A DNA stretch of 64,000 bases from Cymodocea nodosa. Taxonomy: Eukaryota > Streptophyta > Magnoliopsida > Alismatales > Cymodoceaceae. This document shows, in pieces, positions 45,401-57,860 of this stretch. How positions within the stretch are numbered: the stretch's first letter is position 1; the number at the start of each line of letters is the position of its first letter. The stretch is taken from the NCBI GenBank assembly GCA_036874045.1, contig CM072345.1:15158001-15222000 (forward strand), read 5' to 3'. The position numbers and the translations under genes are program-made. Below the pieces are notes generated by a model that saw nothing but the letters and a program-made list of their open reading frames with translations, ran no database searches and was not told where the DNA came from.

Positions 45401-48400
45401 TTCCTGCTACCAAGTGATATTAACTTAAGCACAACTAACCTAAATAAGTTAATTGTTTGTTTTTTATATTTAAAATAAATTTGCTGATTATCTTGATCAT
45501 TTTGGCATACAATTAATGAAGTGGCTTTTGATTTTATATATTTAGTAAAATATTTTATGCATGTTGAATAGTTTGGTGCGGAAATCAAAGGAGACATGAG
45601 AATTGTGAGGAGAAAACTAAAGGGTTCAACTGCTAATGGCAAGAATACTTATTCGTAAGGGTGGATAATAATTTGATATCCATTTATCTCTAATACACAA
45701 CCATATAATAACACCGCATTACATAATTACCTAACACTGTAAAGTTGGAGCATACATATGCAGTGGAGAGAATGACTGGCTCGTATAGAACTTAGATATG
45801 CAATTGGTGAGAATGTCTTTACATAGTCAGCCCAAGTGCTTCGGTGAATCTTTGTGCCACCAAATGTGGTTTTGTACTACATCACCATCTAATTTGTACT
45901 TAATAGTGAAAACCCATCCATAAGTGACTATGCTAGTTTTAATAAGTTGAGAGACAAGATCCCATGTACCACATGACATCAATGCCTACATCTCTTCATT
46001 CATGACTACCTTCAAATGTGGAATGAAAGAAGCTTCTTATTAATTTCTAGGAAAAGATTGAAGAAATAGACATGGCAAAGGTGCCATAGGAGGATCAAAG
46101 CTTATCATAGGTACCAAAATTAGAATGGAGTGTTTTGTGCTGGCACATGTACCAAAGAGAAATTGAATGGTCTAAGTCTAAGGGTGGCAGTTTGTAGATG
46201 TTGAGAATGATTCAGTTGAAGTTGTCTAAGGAGTAAGAGGTCTTTTGTTGATGCTAATATATCTGTAGAGGATGGTATATCTGCCTCTTCAACAGGCAAA
46301 TCATCATCATAGGTATCATGAGAATCATCATGATATAGGAGTAAGTAAGGGAAGGTTTTGGGGAGTAGACCCATCTTCATCAAAGAATCATTGAGACTTA
46401 TGGAATGCGACATCAGCAAACACAATGTACTTACTAGTAATAGGAACAAAACATCTATGCCTACACTAGGTGTACAAATACCCAACAAAGACACATCATA
46501 TGGATTGTGGTGCTAATTTGTAAAGGTTTAGAGTTAGGTCTTGAACAAAAGCAATACAATCAAATACCCTTGGGGGAAGAGAAAAGAGCTCTACATCTAG
46601 ACAAAGTTGTCAAAGAGGAATTTCCTTCTAGGTGGTGTAGAAGGTATGCAATTAATTAGGCAGTAGGCAACAAGAATAACATCTGACTATAAATACTTAG
46701 ACACATTCATTTCAAGTATAATGGTTTGAGTGACATCAAAGATATGATGATGCTAATGTTCAATGATACCATTCTATTGAGATGTATGTGGACAAGTGAT
46801 TTGATGCAAAATTTTAAAGGATAACAACTTCAAAAATCATGTTTAATAAATTCCAAAGTATTAATAGTATGAAATTTTTTTTGGAGTAACAGAATATTGA
46901 TTTATTATTTCTGCAGAATTTTTTTTATTACATCAAGACTACTTAGTTTGTCTTTTTAGCAAGTACACCCATGAAATTTGAGAAAAACTATTAACAAGGA
47001 GAATATCTAAAATCAGGCATAGATGGAACTCTAGCTGGATCCTATATATCATAATGTACTAACTCAAAAGGATTGTTACTGGAAATTAGACAAGGGTGAC
47101 TAAAGGTAACATGGTGATGCATTTTATATCGGTAAAGTTGAGCAGGAAATTGAGAAGGAAAACACCTTAAAAAGTTTTTATTTATTTATTTCCAATAAAT
47201 CTAGGTTAGTTATTTTATGGATCTGTGTGATTTGTATGGAAGTTTAGGGGGGGGGGGAACATTAGTGTTTTTAAATTTCAAATAAGTTTGCTGTTTTTAA
47301 AGGTGTTTGGCTCAACCTTTTTTGGTTCTAGGAACATTAGCTAAAGAACGGTACCATAAAGAACATTACCCAACACCATCATAGAAAATGTTTTTTTGCA
47401 AGAGAAACATTCATTTGTTTGTTGCCTGTTCCAACTACAGACTCATTTGAGATGTTCAGTTTTGTTAATTTGATGGTTACAATTTATATGTAAATTCCAA
47501 CTGCCTTTTAGTGATGTAGCATGCTTCCCACTGCACAAACTATGCAATCTTTAAATTCTTGTGGTGTACTAGGTTATCGAATGGCTGCAGAGTGTGCACG
47601 AGATGCACTATTGCAGAAGACCATGGACAATAAGGAGGACACTGGTAAGTTTAGTTCCGGATGTGTTTTATTCTAATACTTAAACTACATTTGATCATTG
47701 TCTGCTATGCTTACTTTTTCAATCAGACTTCCATTGAAAGCCCATAATTCGTTTTGTTGATTTATTGCACTTGAGTTGCAGATTTTGGTGATTAGTGATG
47801 TAGTTGTTATTTAACGTTGTTATAAGATTATTTGAACTAATCTTCAGCATTTTTGGTGCTAATGGTTTTTATTCCATGTTCTGTGTCAAATTTTTTGGGT
47901 CATTAAAAAATATGGCTCAAAAAGACAGAACTCTTAATTCCAGAAAGCCCAAGGGAGTTGCCGACTGTGGACCATTATGGCAATACTTATTGTATGTGTT
48001 GACTTGGTTGAAAGTTACCTTGTTGATTGAGTCTGAGTTTGATTGGTAGCATAGTTATTAAGGTGTTAATGTGCAAAATTAACTATAATATCAACTTTGT
48101 TTAATTTTGTAGTGTTTTGTATACTGTTTAATTTTGTTGTTGGTAATATTATATTATATATTATTAAATGCATATACACATTCTTAACTCAGCTAAATTG
48201 TAGATAACGTTGAAATATATATCAAATAAAAATAATAATGCAAAGAATAAGATTAACATTGCAACAATAATTATATACATATTAAAATCTAAACATAAAC
48301 TTTATATTTTGAATTTTTAAATTTAAGCACTTGAGAGTGCTAGATCCGATACTAGATCTTGCAGGGATCCGATTAAGACAAGATAAAGCAAAGTTTTAAT

Positions 48401-51400
48401 ACATTAACGGGTAAATATCTAATCACATTAAAGGCTTATCTTTTTCTCTTAAAAAACTTTTGAGTATAGAACCTTGCTAGATCTAATACTGGATGTTGCA
48501 GGGATCCAATTAAAACAATATAAGGTGAAGTGTGTAAATAGGTTGATGCAGTTTGCTTGTACCACCAAAAATAGATCTGTTTTTTGTGGTGTCTCTTTGT
48601 TAACTCACCATAATAACTATGATTGGAAGGCTCTTTTCATGTAATCTACATGTCTGATTATCAACAATGTTGCAGTCTCTCCACATTTTTAAAGCCATGC
48701 ATTGTATCTCTGTGATTCCATGTATTGGTGGGAGCCTATTACTTCCTGTGTTTTCAACATGGCTTCAAATTTTTTGAAGAGAAAGTTGTCTAGAAAAGAA
48801 TTATTAAATCCAATAATTGAAGCAACTTTCTCCAAAAAGGGGCACAATTTAGTAACCAAGAAGATGATTAAACTGGTGCTCCAAAAAAATTGGGAAATTT
48901 CTGAAAAAATTAGGTATCATTAATTGACAAGCTACATAAGCATTGTTCCAAAGGAAAAAATAGAAAGTAATGTTATATCCTGAAATTTTATTTGTTTTTC
49001 CCTTTTTGGTGTCACCCAGAAACTACTTGAATCCGCTTAGTGATGTGTACATTATCCAAATTGGGTCTTCACTCATCTCACCATCCGTATAATTGGGGTT
49101 TCCTTTACTTCTAATAATTTTTTTTCCATGCTTACCATTTGGCAAATGACATTGGTTGAAAAATGAAAGCTGTTGTTATCAAATCACTTTGTGCCGACCC
49201 ATGCCAATCGATATGCTTCTTTGTCAAATCTGAAACTGCCTTTTTAATTTTCTATCAAAGAAATTTTTTAATTTTTCTCTATACAATGATTCCATATTGA
49301 ATTGCAGAGAAATTGAAATCAGACTTGATGAATGTTGCAAGGACAACTTTGTGCTCGAAGATACTGTCTCAGGATAGGGAGCACTTTGCTAAGCTAGCTG
49401 TTGATGCTGTTTTAAGGCTTAAGGTAGGGCTGAGGTGGAGATACCTAATTTGATATTATTTGAAGCTAAAAAACAAAAACATTTTCTACAAATTTGAAGT
49501 CAATTTTAGAATAACATCCATCAGAAACGAATTTTTCCATTAGAACAGAGGTTTCATGCTTTAGTCTATTCTATAGAATATTTCATGCTATAACTAGCAT
49601 AGGCAAATGCAGCCATGGATTCAGCAGGAGCTAAGCAAGCTTTAATATTAATACCATGTTATGTTTTCTATATTAAACTGATGGACTTTGATGTAATTTC
49701 CGGTGGGACCTTTTATGTGCATCTTGTTCAACAATGTTGTTACACACAGTTAGAAAAAATTCATCTACTGCAAGTCTGCAAGTACTCTTCTGACGACACA
49801 TTTATACTACAAATTCATCTATCCTGATTACAGTTTTTTTTACTGTGAACTTGTCCTATTAACACATAAGCTTTTTAGATTATTGTCTGAGATTATTTAC
49901 ATAATAGTTAACAAACGTTTGATTTCTTATACTACACATGAAATAACCATCTGTATTTTACAATTCTTCCTTACAACTTTTACTATATATCCAGGGTTTC
50001 ACTTTTGTTCATCTACGTTATTATAAAGCCATAAAGGGGAAGAGAGAGAGAAGAGATGCAACGAACTGACATTTGGTCCAAAAGTTTCACATATATCTAA
50101 GTAAATTTAACAAATAGTTATTTAATATTGTGGGTAGAAAAGACATGGAAAATATGAGAGAGAGAGAGAGAGAGCAAGCGAGGGGGCTCTTCATTGGCAT
50201 GACTATTGAATTTGTATAACTGGTAGCATCTCTGGTTCTCTGCCAATTGGACTGCCAATTATACAAGAAAAAAGAAAAGGTAGATTCAACATCTACAAAA
50301 GATGATAAATCAGCAATAAATGGAGCTGGAAAACAAACCACCTAGTTATCACCAATAATTGAGTGTTCTTGCTTGCTGAATCCTGTGGTAGCAACAAAGA
50401 ATGTGCTTGACTATTTTCAGGAATGGAAAATGTTGCACTTAAATAAAATGCTACCTTTCAAACAGGAGCCGATTAACTCACAGATACAGTATTGAGGATT
50501 ATTTGCAAATAAAACAAGATTGGAGCATATTTCCAGAATGGGGTGCTTGAAAGTGTTTCTTTTTCTTGTTGTGGGGGAATCTGCGGTATTGTATACTACA
50601 CTTTTGGAACAGACCTAATCATAAAAAATTTCGTCTACAAAATGGAAAACGGACAACTTCCTGTTATGACTCAGCTGATGATTTCATGATTGATTTATCA
50701 GAACTTTAGTACGGAATGAGAAAATTTTCATGATTCTATGAATGCAATTTATGGTTGTCAAATATGTTGATAATGTAAATTAATGTCCAGCAGTTGACAG
50801 ATCGAGTTTCTAATTCAACTGTGACAACTTAAAATGTATCTTGGCAGTTGTTTTGGCCTGTAGTGTAGTCCTGATTAGTTTAAACAGTTGAGACAGAGTT
50901 AGCTTTGCAAATCTGCATGAATCTATTACATATTGGTTGTTTATTCATAAACAAGCATTTTATATGATCACATTTTTTTGAAATGTCCAGGTATTAAATT
51001 TTTTTTTGATAGTTGTCATACTCATTCAAATAGATGATTGAAACTTAATCCTTATAGTTCCATTCTGACAATGCAGGGGAGCACAAATTTGGAGTCCATC
51101 CAGATAATAAAGAAAGCTGGTGGATCATTGAAGGATTCCTTTCTAGATGAAGGGTAGCTTTTCTTAGATCAGAATTTTCTTGTGTACCTGTGAACATATT
51201 TTAGAAATATGTAGTCCATTAAATCATTATCTTCCAGTTCTTCACCATCCAATTCACAGATGAGTTGCTTTTCCCTCAATTTTGCAAAAGTAGTCACCAT
51301 TTTTTCCATTAAATACCTTATCAATAACCAAGGACTCTCTTATTTCTGAATTCCCATTTCATTTAGTGCTTTTTGACCTGTAATGAATACCATGTAAATT

Positions 51401-54400
51401 TTTCTACTTTTTTTGAGAAGTATGTAATTATTCCAAAGTTATTCTACTATGGTGAAGAACTAATGGGAGATCATGACCAACCACAATTTATGTTATAGGG
51501 TTCATGGTTTACCGCATGTTTGGGACTATTGCCCAACGTTGGCGCATCTCCGTGTCCTGTTTTCACTCCATTATGGTTTTTTTGATTCATGTTTAATGAT
51601 ATGAATTTTCTTTACATAATGTGTGCTTCACTTTCCTTCAAAAGCATCTGCAAAACTTTACATGTTGAGACATGTTCTTTGGACAGATTAGATGCTGAAT
51701 AAGAAGACTATGTTACACTGCATCTTGTAATCCTAGATCATTACTTCTAGTCTTCATATTCATTTATCTTCTCAATCATTTTTTCTACTAAAAAACATGG
51801 GTATTCATTGAATAATCTTTTTTCTGCAGATTTATTCTTGATAAAAAGATAGGTATTGGTCAGCCTAGGCATATAGAAAATGCCAATATATTGGTATCAA
51901 ATACTGCCATGGACACTGACAAAGTCAAGATTTATGGAGCTCGTGTACGTGTCGATTCAATGTCTAGAGTTGCACAAATTGAGGCTGCAGAAAAAGAGAA
52001 GATGAAAGAGAAAGTACAAAAGATCATTGCTCATGGGATTAACTGCTTTGTTAATCGTCAGTTAATCTACAACTTTCCTGAGGAATTATTTGCAGATGCA
52101 GGAGTACTTGCTATTGAGCATGCTGATTTTGATGGGATTGAGAGGCTTGCATTGGTAACGGGCGGTGAAATTGCTTCAACCTTTGATAATCCAGAGTCTG
52201 TGAAACTTGGTCACTGCAAGCTAATTGAGGAAATCATGATTGGTGAGGATAAGTTGATTCACTTTTCCGGAGTTGAAATGGGTCAGGCATGCACAATTGT
52301 TCTAAGAGGTGCTAGGTATGTCCTATCATTGGGGTTTTGGCTATTAAACTATTTTTATGATTTTACCAAATGATTTTATTTTATTTTCTGCAATTTTCAT
52401 CTGAAACAAATTATTTGTTCCCTTTCCATACAAAATCTAATATTGATTTATGTTTTTATCTTCACCAATCATAAAGTTTACTTTGGCAGGATTTGAATTC
52501 TATATAGTTTTCAAATAAAATTTTAAATAACACAGTGAAAAGCACGTCAACTTGAAGGCCTTTTTTGGTTTAGATTATGCCACTCGATTGTAAGATTGAC
52601 CACAATGTGAAACAAACACATTTAGCATAATGGATTGTGATAATAATTAAACAGATAGTGTACAGCATGCTTGTGAGAGAGGGTTGAAAATCCTGATAAT
52701 TGACTTTTTATTATCAGATTGTGCAGCCAATTATGAAAGTGTATTCCTATGGTCTGATGCATAAGCTAATGCGTTCAAAATTTGAACCAAACAAAATTGT
52801 TGTTGCTACTTAACGGTATTGGAAAATCCACATAATTTTGCAAAATCAAATTTATGCATAATCAAGCAATGCAATAATCTAAACGAAATGGAGCTGAAGC
52901 CTTGAAATTCATAAAAATTTGTAGCCAGCTCAGATCTTCGTTGTAACTCTTGTCATTCTTTTCTCTGTTGGTTAATAATTATTAATAAGAGTCTACATCG
53001 TCCTCTTCAGTAATATAAAAAAGGATAAAACATGCGTCTTAATGAATACTCCATAATCAGGCACTAAATGAAAACGAAAATAGTCAATGTTTTTCGTTTT
53101 TTGTAGAATTTGAGTTTTTATCTGGTCTACTTTGTAAAACTTAAAGTTTTCTGGATCCTAGGATAAATGAAAATAAAATTGTAATAGATTTTTGGCTTTC
53201 TAGTCCGGCTATGGCTGGTGTAGTCCTATTATTTTCCTTTCCTTTTATTATATTTTGCTTTTTGACTGCTGCTCACAAAAAGAAATTGAATACTAAATCT
53301 ACATGAAAATAATTAATGCTTTTCCTTTTTTGTAGAACTTGAGTTTTTATTCGGTTAAGTTTGTAGAGCTTAAGTTTTGTAGATCCTAGGACAAAAAGAA
53401 AATGAAATCAAACCGATTTTTGGCTTTCTAGTCGTCTTCCTACGGCTGGTGTAGGCCTCCTATTCTTGCTGTGATGGATGACATGAAATAACCTATGGAT
53501 CACTACATGATCACAAAGGGAAATAAAATTTGATTGTTGAAAATCATAGAAGTTTTTGAAAAAGTGGCAAATGATTCCTAGAGGCACTCTAGGAACACCT
53601 TTCTGAATTGCAGAATTTTTATTTTTATTTGCGGAATTTGGCGAAGTTTGGTTTTGTACTGTCAATCAAACACTTATAATGGTGTTCTATAATGTTCATC
53701 CCTGTCAGTTTGGCAAATCCATTAATCGAAGATTGATGTCTCTGATCGTAGTCTTTCTTTATATTTTTTTCATTAATTGCATTTTTTATCTTGTGTGAAC
53801 TATGATTTTGTCTTATTATTTCTTGTGTATGGTTCTGGTTTGCAGCATTCATGTGCTAGATGAAGCTGAAAGGTCGTTGCACGATGCTTTATGTGTGTTG
53901 TCTCAGACAGTGAACGACTCCCGTGTACTGTATGGTGGGGGCTGGCCTGAAATGGTTATGGCAAAAGCAGTTGATCATCTAGCTCGGCAGACTCCTGGCA
54001 AGAAGTCTCATGCCATCGAAGCCTTTTCTCGTGCTCTTCAGTCCATTCCAACAATCATAGCTGATAACGCAGGTCTTGATAGTGCAGAGCTAATTTCCCA
54101 GCTTCGAGCAGAACACCACAAGGAGAAGACAACTGCAGGCATTGATGTTACATCTGGTGGGGTAAGTGCTGCTAGTTTATCCTATTCAGGCATGCGGACA
54201 AATTAGTTTGCGTGCCAAATGCCGATTTTTTTTGTGTGTCAGATTTCCATTGCTCATTCTACTTATTCATAGAAATACCAACTCGAATATGACTTATCTT
54301 TTGCAAAACAGGTAGGAGATATGGAGAATCTTGGTATATCTGAATCTTTCAAGGTTAAGCAGGCAGTTCTTCTTTCTGCCACGGAGGCTGCTGAAATGAT

Positions 54401-54458
54401 ATTGAGAGTTGATGAGATCATTACCTGTGCTCCTCGCAAAAGGGAGGACAGAATGTGA
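42423..54458 (+). CDS. CCT2: T-complex protein 1 subunit beta (CCT2), complete
   Basis: Eleven coding exons: 42423-42428, 42514-42570, 43166-43231, 43308-43419, 44956-45084, 47573-47644, 49308-49423, 51077-51153, 51830-52315, 53846-54161 and 54312-54458. They join in frame to 527 aa plus TGA, the usual plant CCT-beta length. CCT is the eight-subunit cytosolic group II chaperonin that folds actin, tubulin and other proteins with ATP. Visible landmarks are [14 protein letters not shown] near residue 8, TLGPKGMDKIL (37-47), NDGATILK (60-67), the ATP-hydrolysis motif GDGTTS (91-96), the beta-specific apical region in exon 9 ([20 protein letters not shown]) and [15 protein letters not shown] near 403-416. 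The first coding exon is only ATGGCG followed by donor GTAATT; joining it to exon 2 gives [10 protein letters not shown], which matches the plant CCT-beta N-terminus. Introns 4-9 are 0.7-2.5 kb and hold LINE and copia fragments. All splice sites are GT-AG. Confidence 0.95.
42571..43165. other. CCT2 intron 2, no gene seen
   Basis: 595-base intron. Overlapping open frames on both strands match nothing known. Confidence 0.6.
43420..44463. other. CCT2 intron 4, left part, no gene seen
   Basis: Intronic AT-rich DNA. The tract near 44060-44120 (tagggtcgataacatgaatt) resembles the end of a LINE 3' UTR but is too short to assign. Confidence 0.45.
44464..44870 (+). mobile_element. LINE ORF2 C-terminal fragment in CCT2 intron 4
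   Basis: The plus-strand frame reads [20 protein letters not shown], then after stops [27 protein letters not shown]. This is the conserved end of a plant LINE ORF2 followed by its typical ccccacatagtgagattatg tail. It lies directly upstream of CCT2 exon 5 (44956). Confidence 0.65.
46080..47090 (-). mobile_element. Ty1/copia integrase remnant in CCT2 intron 5
   Basis: Minus-strand frames in order: [22 protein letters not shown], then [16 protein letters not shown] (the retroviral-integrase core region in ruined form), [20 protein letters not shown], and CVFVGYLYT followed by [17 protein letters not shown]. These are the landmarks of copia integrase and the post-integrase region. Many stops and frameshifts. 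Antisense to CCT2. Confidence 0.65.
47645..49307. other. CCT2 intron 6, with a short duplication
   Basis: Contains two copies of gctagatc(c/t)(g/a)atact(a/g)gat-(c/g)ttgcagggatcc(g/a)att at 48339 and 48476, period 137. Open frames at 47804-48049 and 48702-48923 match nothing known. Confidence 0.5.
49424..51076. other. CCT2 intron 7, no gene seen
   Basis: 1.65-kb intron with a (GA)n tract at 50156-50174. No coding similarity recognised. Confidence 0.6.
50156..50174 (+). repeat. (GA)n microsatellite
   Basis: Nine GA units in CCT2 intron 7. Confidence 0.9.
51154..51829. other. CCT2 intron 8, no gene seen
   Basis: 676-base intron with GT-AG borders. Nothing recognised. Confidence 0.65.
53060..53480 (+). 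repeat. Tandem duplication in CCT2 intron 9, period about 235
   Basis: Two consecutive copies (about 53060-53288 and 53289-53480) share ttgagtttttat, ggatcctagga/gatcctaggac, gatttttggctttctagtc and ggctggtgtag. They differ by many substitutions. It lies about 370 bases upstream of exon 10. Confidence 0.6.
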
Positions 54459-54769
54459 GAATCCTGTCTTTCGTTCCTACAAGGCATCTGTGCTTGTGTG
54501 AACTTGTATGCCTGCTCTAGGTTAAAATCCTAAGGACCCCGGTATTGTCCAGACGTGATTGTTTATGTACGTTTGATTACGAACATTTCTGTTTGCGTAG
54601 ATTTTTGGTCGAAACAAACGCGGGTGCAATCGAAATTGCCTGCCCGTGTCATTCTGACCGATGAATTGGCATTTTTGAGATCTTGAAACCTGGGTGTATC
54701 GATCCTACGTACGATACATTTTCCTTTCTTAGGGAACTGTTTCTTCGGCTTGCTCGTGCAAATTGCACG

Positions 54770-55162
54770 ATGATTGAAATGACAATATATAATATTAGAG
54801 TAAATATGGGGCACAAGGTTGTTGGTTGTGTGGTCGAATCGCATGTGTTGGAACAGAAGGACTCGAATAGAAGACCAGCGAGGTTTTGGGAAAAGAAATC
54901 TGTAAGTTGCCTTCCACCCTTTCCTTATACGATGGTGAGTATGCATTGTGCCTATTTCGGAGTGGATACAGCTTTACATCCTTCTCTTTGCTTGAGGAAG
55001 ATTCGATATTTTGCTTTTGTGTTCGAACACTTTGTTAAGCATTGTAACGAGAGGGGGCTTGAGGAAGATTCGGAAAATTTTTTGGGCGAGGTCATGGGTG
55101 TACTTGGAAACCCAACACTGCTTGTTTTTGATGCTGTACTTGAAGGAAGGGTTCTAGCATGA
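54770..55162 (+). CDS. Hypothetical ORF downstream of CCT2 (130 aa, doubtful)
   Basis: Open frame from ATG 54770 to TGA 55162; the frame is already open from about 54683. The translation has a Leu/Phe-rich end (LGNPTLLVFDAVLEGRVLA) and several Cys and Arg residues but no motif I recognise. It begins about 310 bases after the CCT2 stop, so part of it may be CCT2 3' UTR. No splice sites or promoter point to a gene. It could be a non-coding open stretch or a gene fragment. Confidence 0.2.
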   Translation: MIEMTIYNIRVNMGHKVVGCVVESHVLEQKDSNRRPARFWEKKSVSCLPPFPYTMVSMHCAYFGVDTALHPSLCLRKIRYFAFVFEHFVKHCNERGLEEDSENFLGEVMGVLGNPTLLVFDAVLEGRVLA

Positions 55163-56526
55163 AAATAACTTAACTTAAGAAAGAGGTGTTGAGGATGTGT
55201 TTTCGATGTTTGTGCCGTTGCCAGCTCTGGTGTTCAGCAGTCTCAATTTCGGAGTTTTGTACCACATTTCAAGAAGCCCTACGAGTGTCGAGGTCGGAGG
55301 CGGACCCGTGATTCTAGTAGGCCTAGGAAGTGATCGTTTTTGGTTAATCAAGTCTTTATCGTCTACTTTTTCCATGTTCGTGGTTCATATAAAATAATGG
55401 ATAGGTGGAAGCTGATATCCTTACTTTTGATGGAATGATCTATATCTAGATTAAGCCCGCCATGTGCCTTAGATGGTTTGAGTCAAAAGAGAGAAAGATC
55501 GGCCTACCTGCACCCTACGTGAACAAAGCCTTGATTCCAGGTGGAGGATGATTTCTCACCTGATGGAAACCCTCTCGTGAAAATATGTGTGTTCTTCTTC
55601 CCTGCCTGCGGCGAAGGATCGACCCTGCAAACGTAAGAATATTTAATTGATGGGAAAAGTTGGAAGTTTCTCAACCATGGTCTTTCCCGGCTTTGAAGAA
55701 TACGAGCTGGAATGACCTTTAAGCTTATTAACGGTACGTTGTTTGTTTCCAACTCAACCTCTCTTTCCTTTATTTTTCAAAGGTGCCCGCCCGCACAACG
55801 ACGCCTTTTGGTTGATCTAATCCATCATGATACGCCCGCCTCACCACTTACTTACTCGGCCCTTTTTTCCAGCCAACGAAATTTTAATCTAATTAACCTA
55901 CGTGGAAACCTGTTAATTTCAATTTTCTCTTAAACGATCGATGTGGAACCCATTTTCAACGGTACTCTTTTTCCTTTCAACTTACCTGTATGGTTTGCAA
56001 ATATCCATGTTTTAATTTAAAATCAATCAATAAAGGAGAAGAAAATAAATAAACTTATCATCTTAAATTCAAGTTTTCACTCCAACAGCAAGAAGTTAAG
56101 GTTGCGTGCGCCTTAAAACCATATATTAATTTCACCGGCCACCGATGGACTGGTGATTAAATCTTCTATTCCAAAAGAGAAAATTAAAACAAAACGAAAA
56201 CAATGAGGACCTATCAAGTACGCCCGCACTGTTGTCTCAAATCGAGGCGTCCACACTTTACATATCAAGTACAGTGGCCTTCCCTATGGCTCTCTGCAAG
56301 GAGACAAGCTTGCCTACCTTCCCATCATCCACCATGGCGTCTGCTTGAGCTGGACCACCAGCTGCTTGGACAACATACATCCACCGTCAATCAGTCAGTT
56401 AATTAGATGACATATAGCAAGTCATGCATGATCCATCAGGGATGGTAATTAATTAATTAATTAAGGGTACGTACGTCTATTTGCTCAACTCATCGTTAAT
56501 GTCAATTTGATCACAACTTGGGACGT

Positions 56527-56570
<44 letters not shown>

Positions 56571-57092
56571 GATCGGTTCATTAACTAATTTGTAAACGGG
56601 ATTCAACTCCTTCTTCTTAATTTGCCTTAACTTCTTTAATTAACCCACGTAAACTGTTTGTTTAGTTATTTTATTGTGACATGCTATAGAAATTGCATGA
56701 AATATTCTTATACGGTAATAATGATGATGGTGATATCATAATCATTATTATTACTTCTCCTTTGAAAAGTACATATACATGCATGGTGGGAACAAGCCAG
56801 GCTGTTCATTTCGTTGTTGCGTGCACACATGGATGTATCTCAGCCACAGAGAGAGCGGGTGGGGGTTGGGGGTGGCGGAGAAGGAGCAAGCTTGCACATG
56901 TGGTTGCATGTGCGCTAGGGGTGGAGGAGAACATGCCACTAACCCTAGGCAATAGTGGCAAACCCTAACTCCATCTCCCGGTCCCCCTCTCCACCACCTA
57001 TGTTTCTTAGAATATATATTATTCCAAAACAGGCCATCGATGGATGATGATCATCGTCATCTTCATCCAACAACAAATAGTGTATGTGTATG
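55163..57092. other. Intergenic between CCT2 and the bHLH gene
   Basis: No convincing gene. A minus-strand fragment at about 56390-56258 reads as protein-like (YVVQAAGGPAQADAMVDDGK, then VGKLVSLQRAIGKAT) but is closed by stops within about 45 codons; it may be a gene fragment. A (CA)n(TA)n microsatellite is at 56527-56570. The 56770-57000 block is G-rich and may belong to the bHLH promoter. Confidence 0.45.
56527..56570 (+). repeat. (AC)n(AT)n microsatellite
   Basis: Thirteen AC units followed by nine AT units, uninterrupted. Confidence 0.95.
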
Positions 57093-57100
57093 TATATATA
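57093..57100 (+). promoter_or_regulatory. Candidate TATA box of the bHLH gene
   Basis: TATATATA, 143 bases upstream of the bHLH start codon, within a tgtatgtatata run. Distance and sequence suit a plant TATA box with a leader of about 100 bases, but AT-rich microsatellites are common here, so this is weak. Confidence 0.25.
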
Positions 57101-57242
57101 TGTGTATGATAGCTGGCTTTTATTGACAAGCACTGGCCGTGGTGCGTGCATGGACTTCATCTATCACTGATCCCACTTATACTTAAAAGTTTTCTCTCAT
57201 CTTTCTCTTGAAGTTAATATTCAGTTGCTGATCAATCTCCAG

Positions 57243-57506
57243 ATGCCGAGAACGGGGAGCAGAAGCATGAGGTGTGGATGCAAGGGAAGGAGTCGAGGGA
57301 GGGTGACGGAAGTGGAGGTCCAGAGAAACGTGAGAACCCTGCGGAAGCTCCTTCCTTCTGGGGAAGGAGAGGAGCAGAAGACCAGCTGTATGGGCCTGGA
57401 CGGTCGTCTACTTCAGGAGGCAGCGGATTACATCAAGTACCTGGAGATGCAGGTGAAGGTCATGAGGACCATGGTCGACCTGGCCGCATCCCATTCGAAT
57501 GAGTAG
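57243..57506 (+). CDS. Small atypical bHLH protein (UPB1/IBH1-like)
   Basis: Single-exon ORF of 87 codons, ATG 57243 to TAG 57506. Residues 1-25 are basic (RSMRCGCKGRSRGR). Helix 1 is about VEVQRNVRTLRKLLPSG (26-42), the loop is EGEEQKTSCMG, and helix 2 is about LDGRLLQEAADYIKYLEMQV followed by KVMRTMVDLAA. The pattern R-x-L-(K/R)-x-L-(I/L)-P, then E-A-A-D-Y-I-x-x-L-x-x-Q-V-x-x-M is typical of short plant bHLH proteins of the UPBEAT1/IBH1/bHLH147-151 type. They lack the His-Glu-Arg DNA-contact set and usually work as heterodimer partners in growth and redox control. Which subfamily it belongs to is uncertain. A TATA-like run lies at 57093-57100. It is isolated between CCT2 and module B. Confidence 0.8.
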   Translation: MPRTGSRSMRCGCKGRSRGRVTEVEVQRNVRTLRKLLPSGEGEEQKTSCMGLDGRLLQEAADYIKYLEMQVKVMRTMVDLAASHSNE

Positions 57507-57724
57507 TGATCTGGACAAGGTGAGGAGATCCGTCGATTTGAATGTTGCCGCGGAGAATAATTCAATCAATCATCCATCCCATTCGAAGATGTTGTTGTTC
57601 TAGCTTGTTGTTTGTCGATTACAATTAAATTCCATCCTTCCATGCATTTGCGGATGCAATGCATGATGAAGGGAACTTGAGCATATGCACATGTTGTTTA
57701 TCTGCAAGATGTCGTGGTACTTCA

Positions 57725-57745
57725 TATATATATATATATATATAT
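57725..57745 (+). repeat. (AT)n microsatellite
   Basis: About ten AT units, 220 bases after the bHLH stop codon, so probably in or just past its 3' UTR. Confidence 0.9.
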
Positions 57746-57836
57746 CCATGTTTACAAACGACCTCTCTGGTCTGGTTCTTTAATTGATGTGCCGCTCTCA
57801 ACCTTCATTCGAAGATGTTTTAATTCATCTTTATAT

Positions 57837-57860
57837 CTAGCTAGCTAGCTAGCTAGCTAG
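57837..57860 (+). repeat. (CTAG)6 microsatellite
   Basis: Six uninterrupted CTAG units downstream of the bHLH gene; self-complementary. Confidence 0.9.

Noticed and set aside
57272..57502. Second long open frame overlapping the bHLH gene
   Set aside because: It is the +2 shadow of a GC-rich coding sequence, Gly/Pro-rich and without a known pattern; the bHLH frame explains the region.
56527..57860. CRISPR-like or satellite array
   Set aside because: The repeats are plain di- and tetranucleotide microsatellites without spacers; the genome is eukaryotic.
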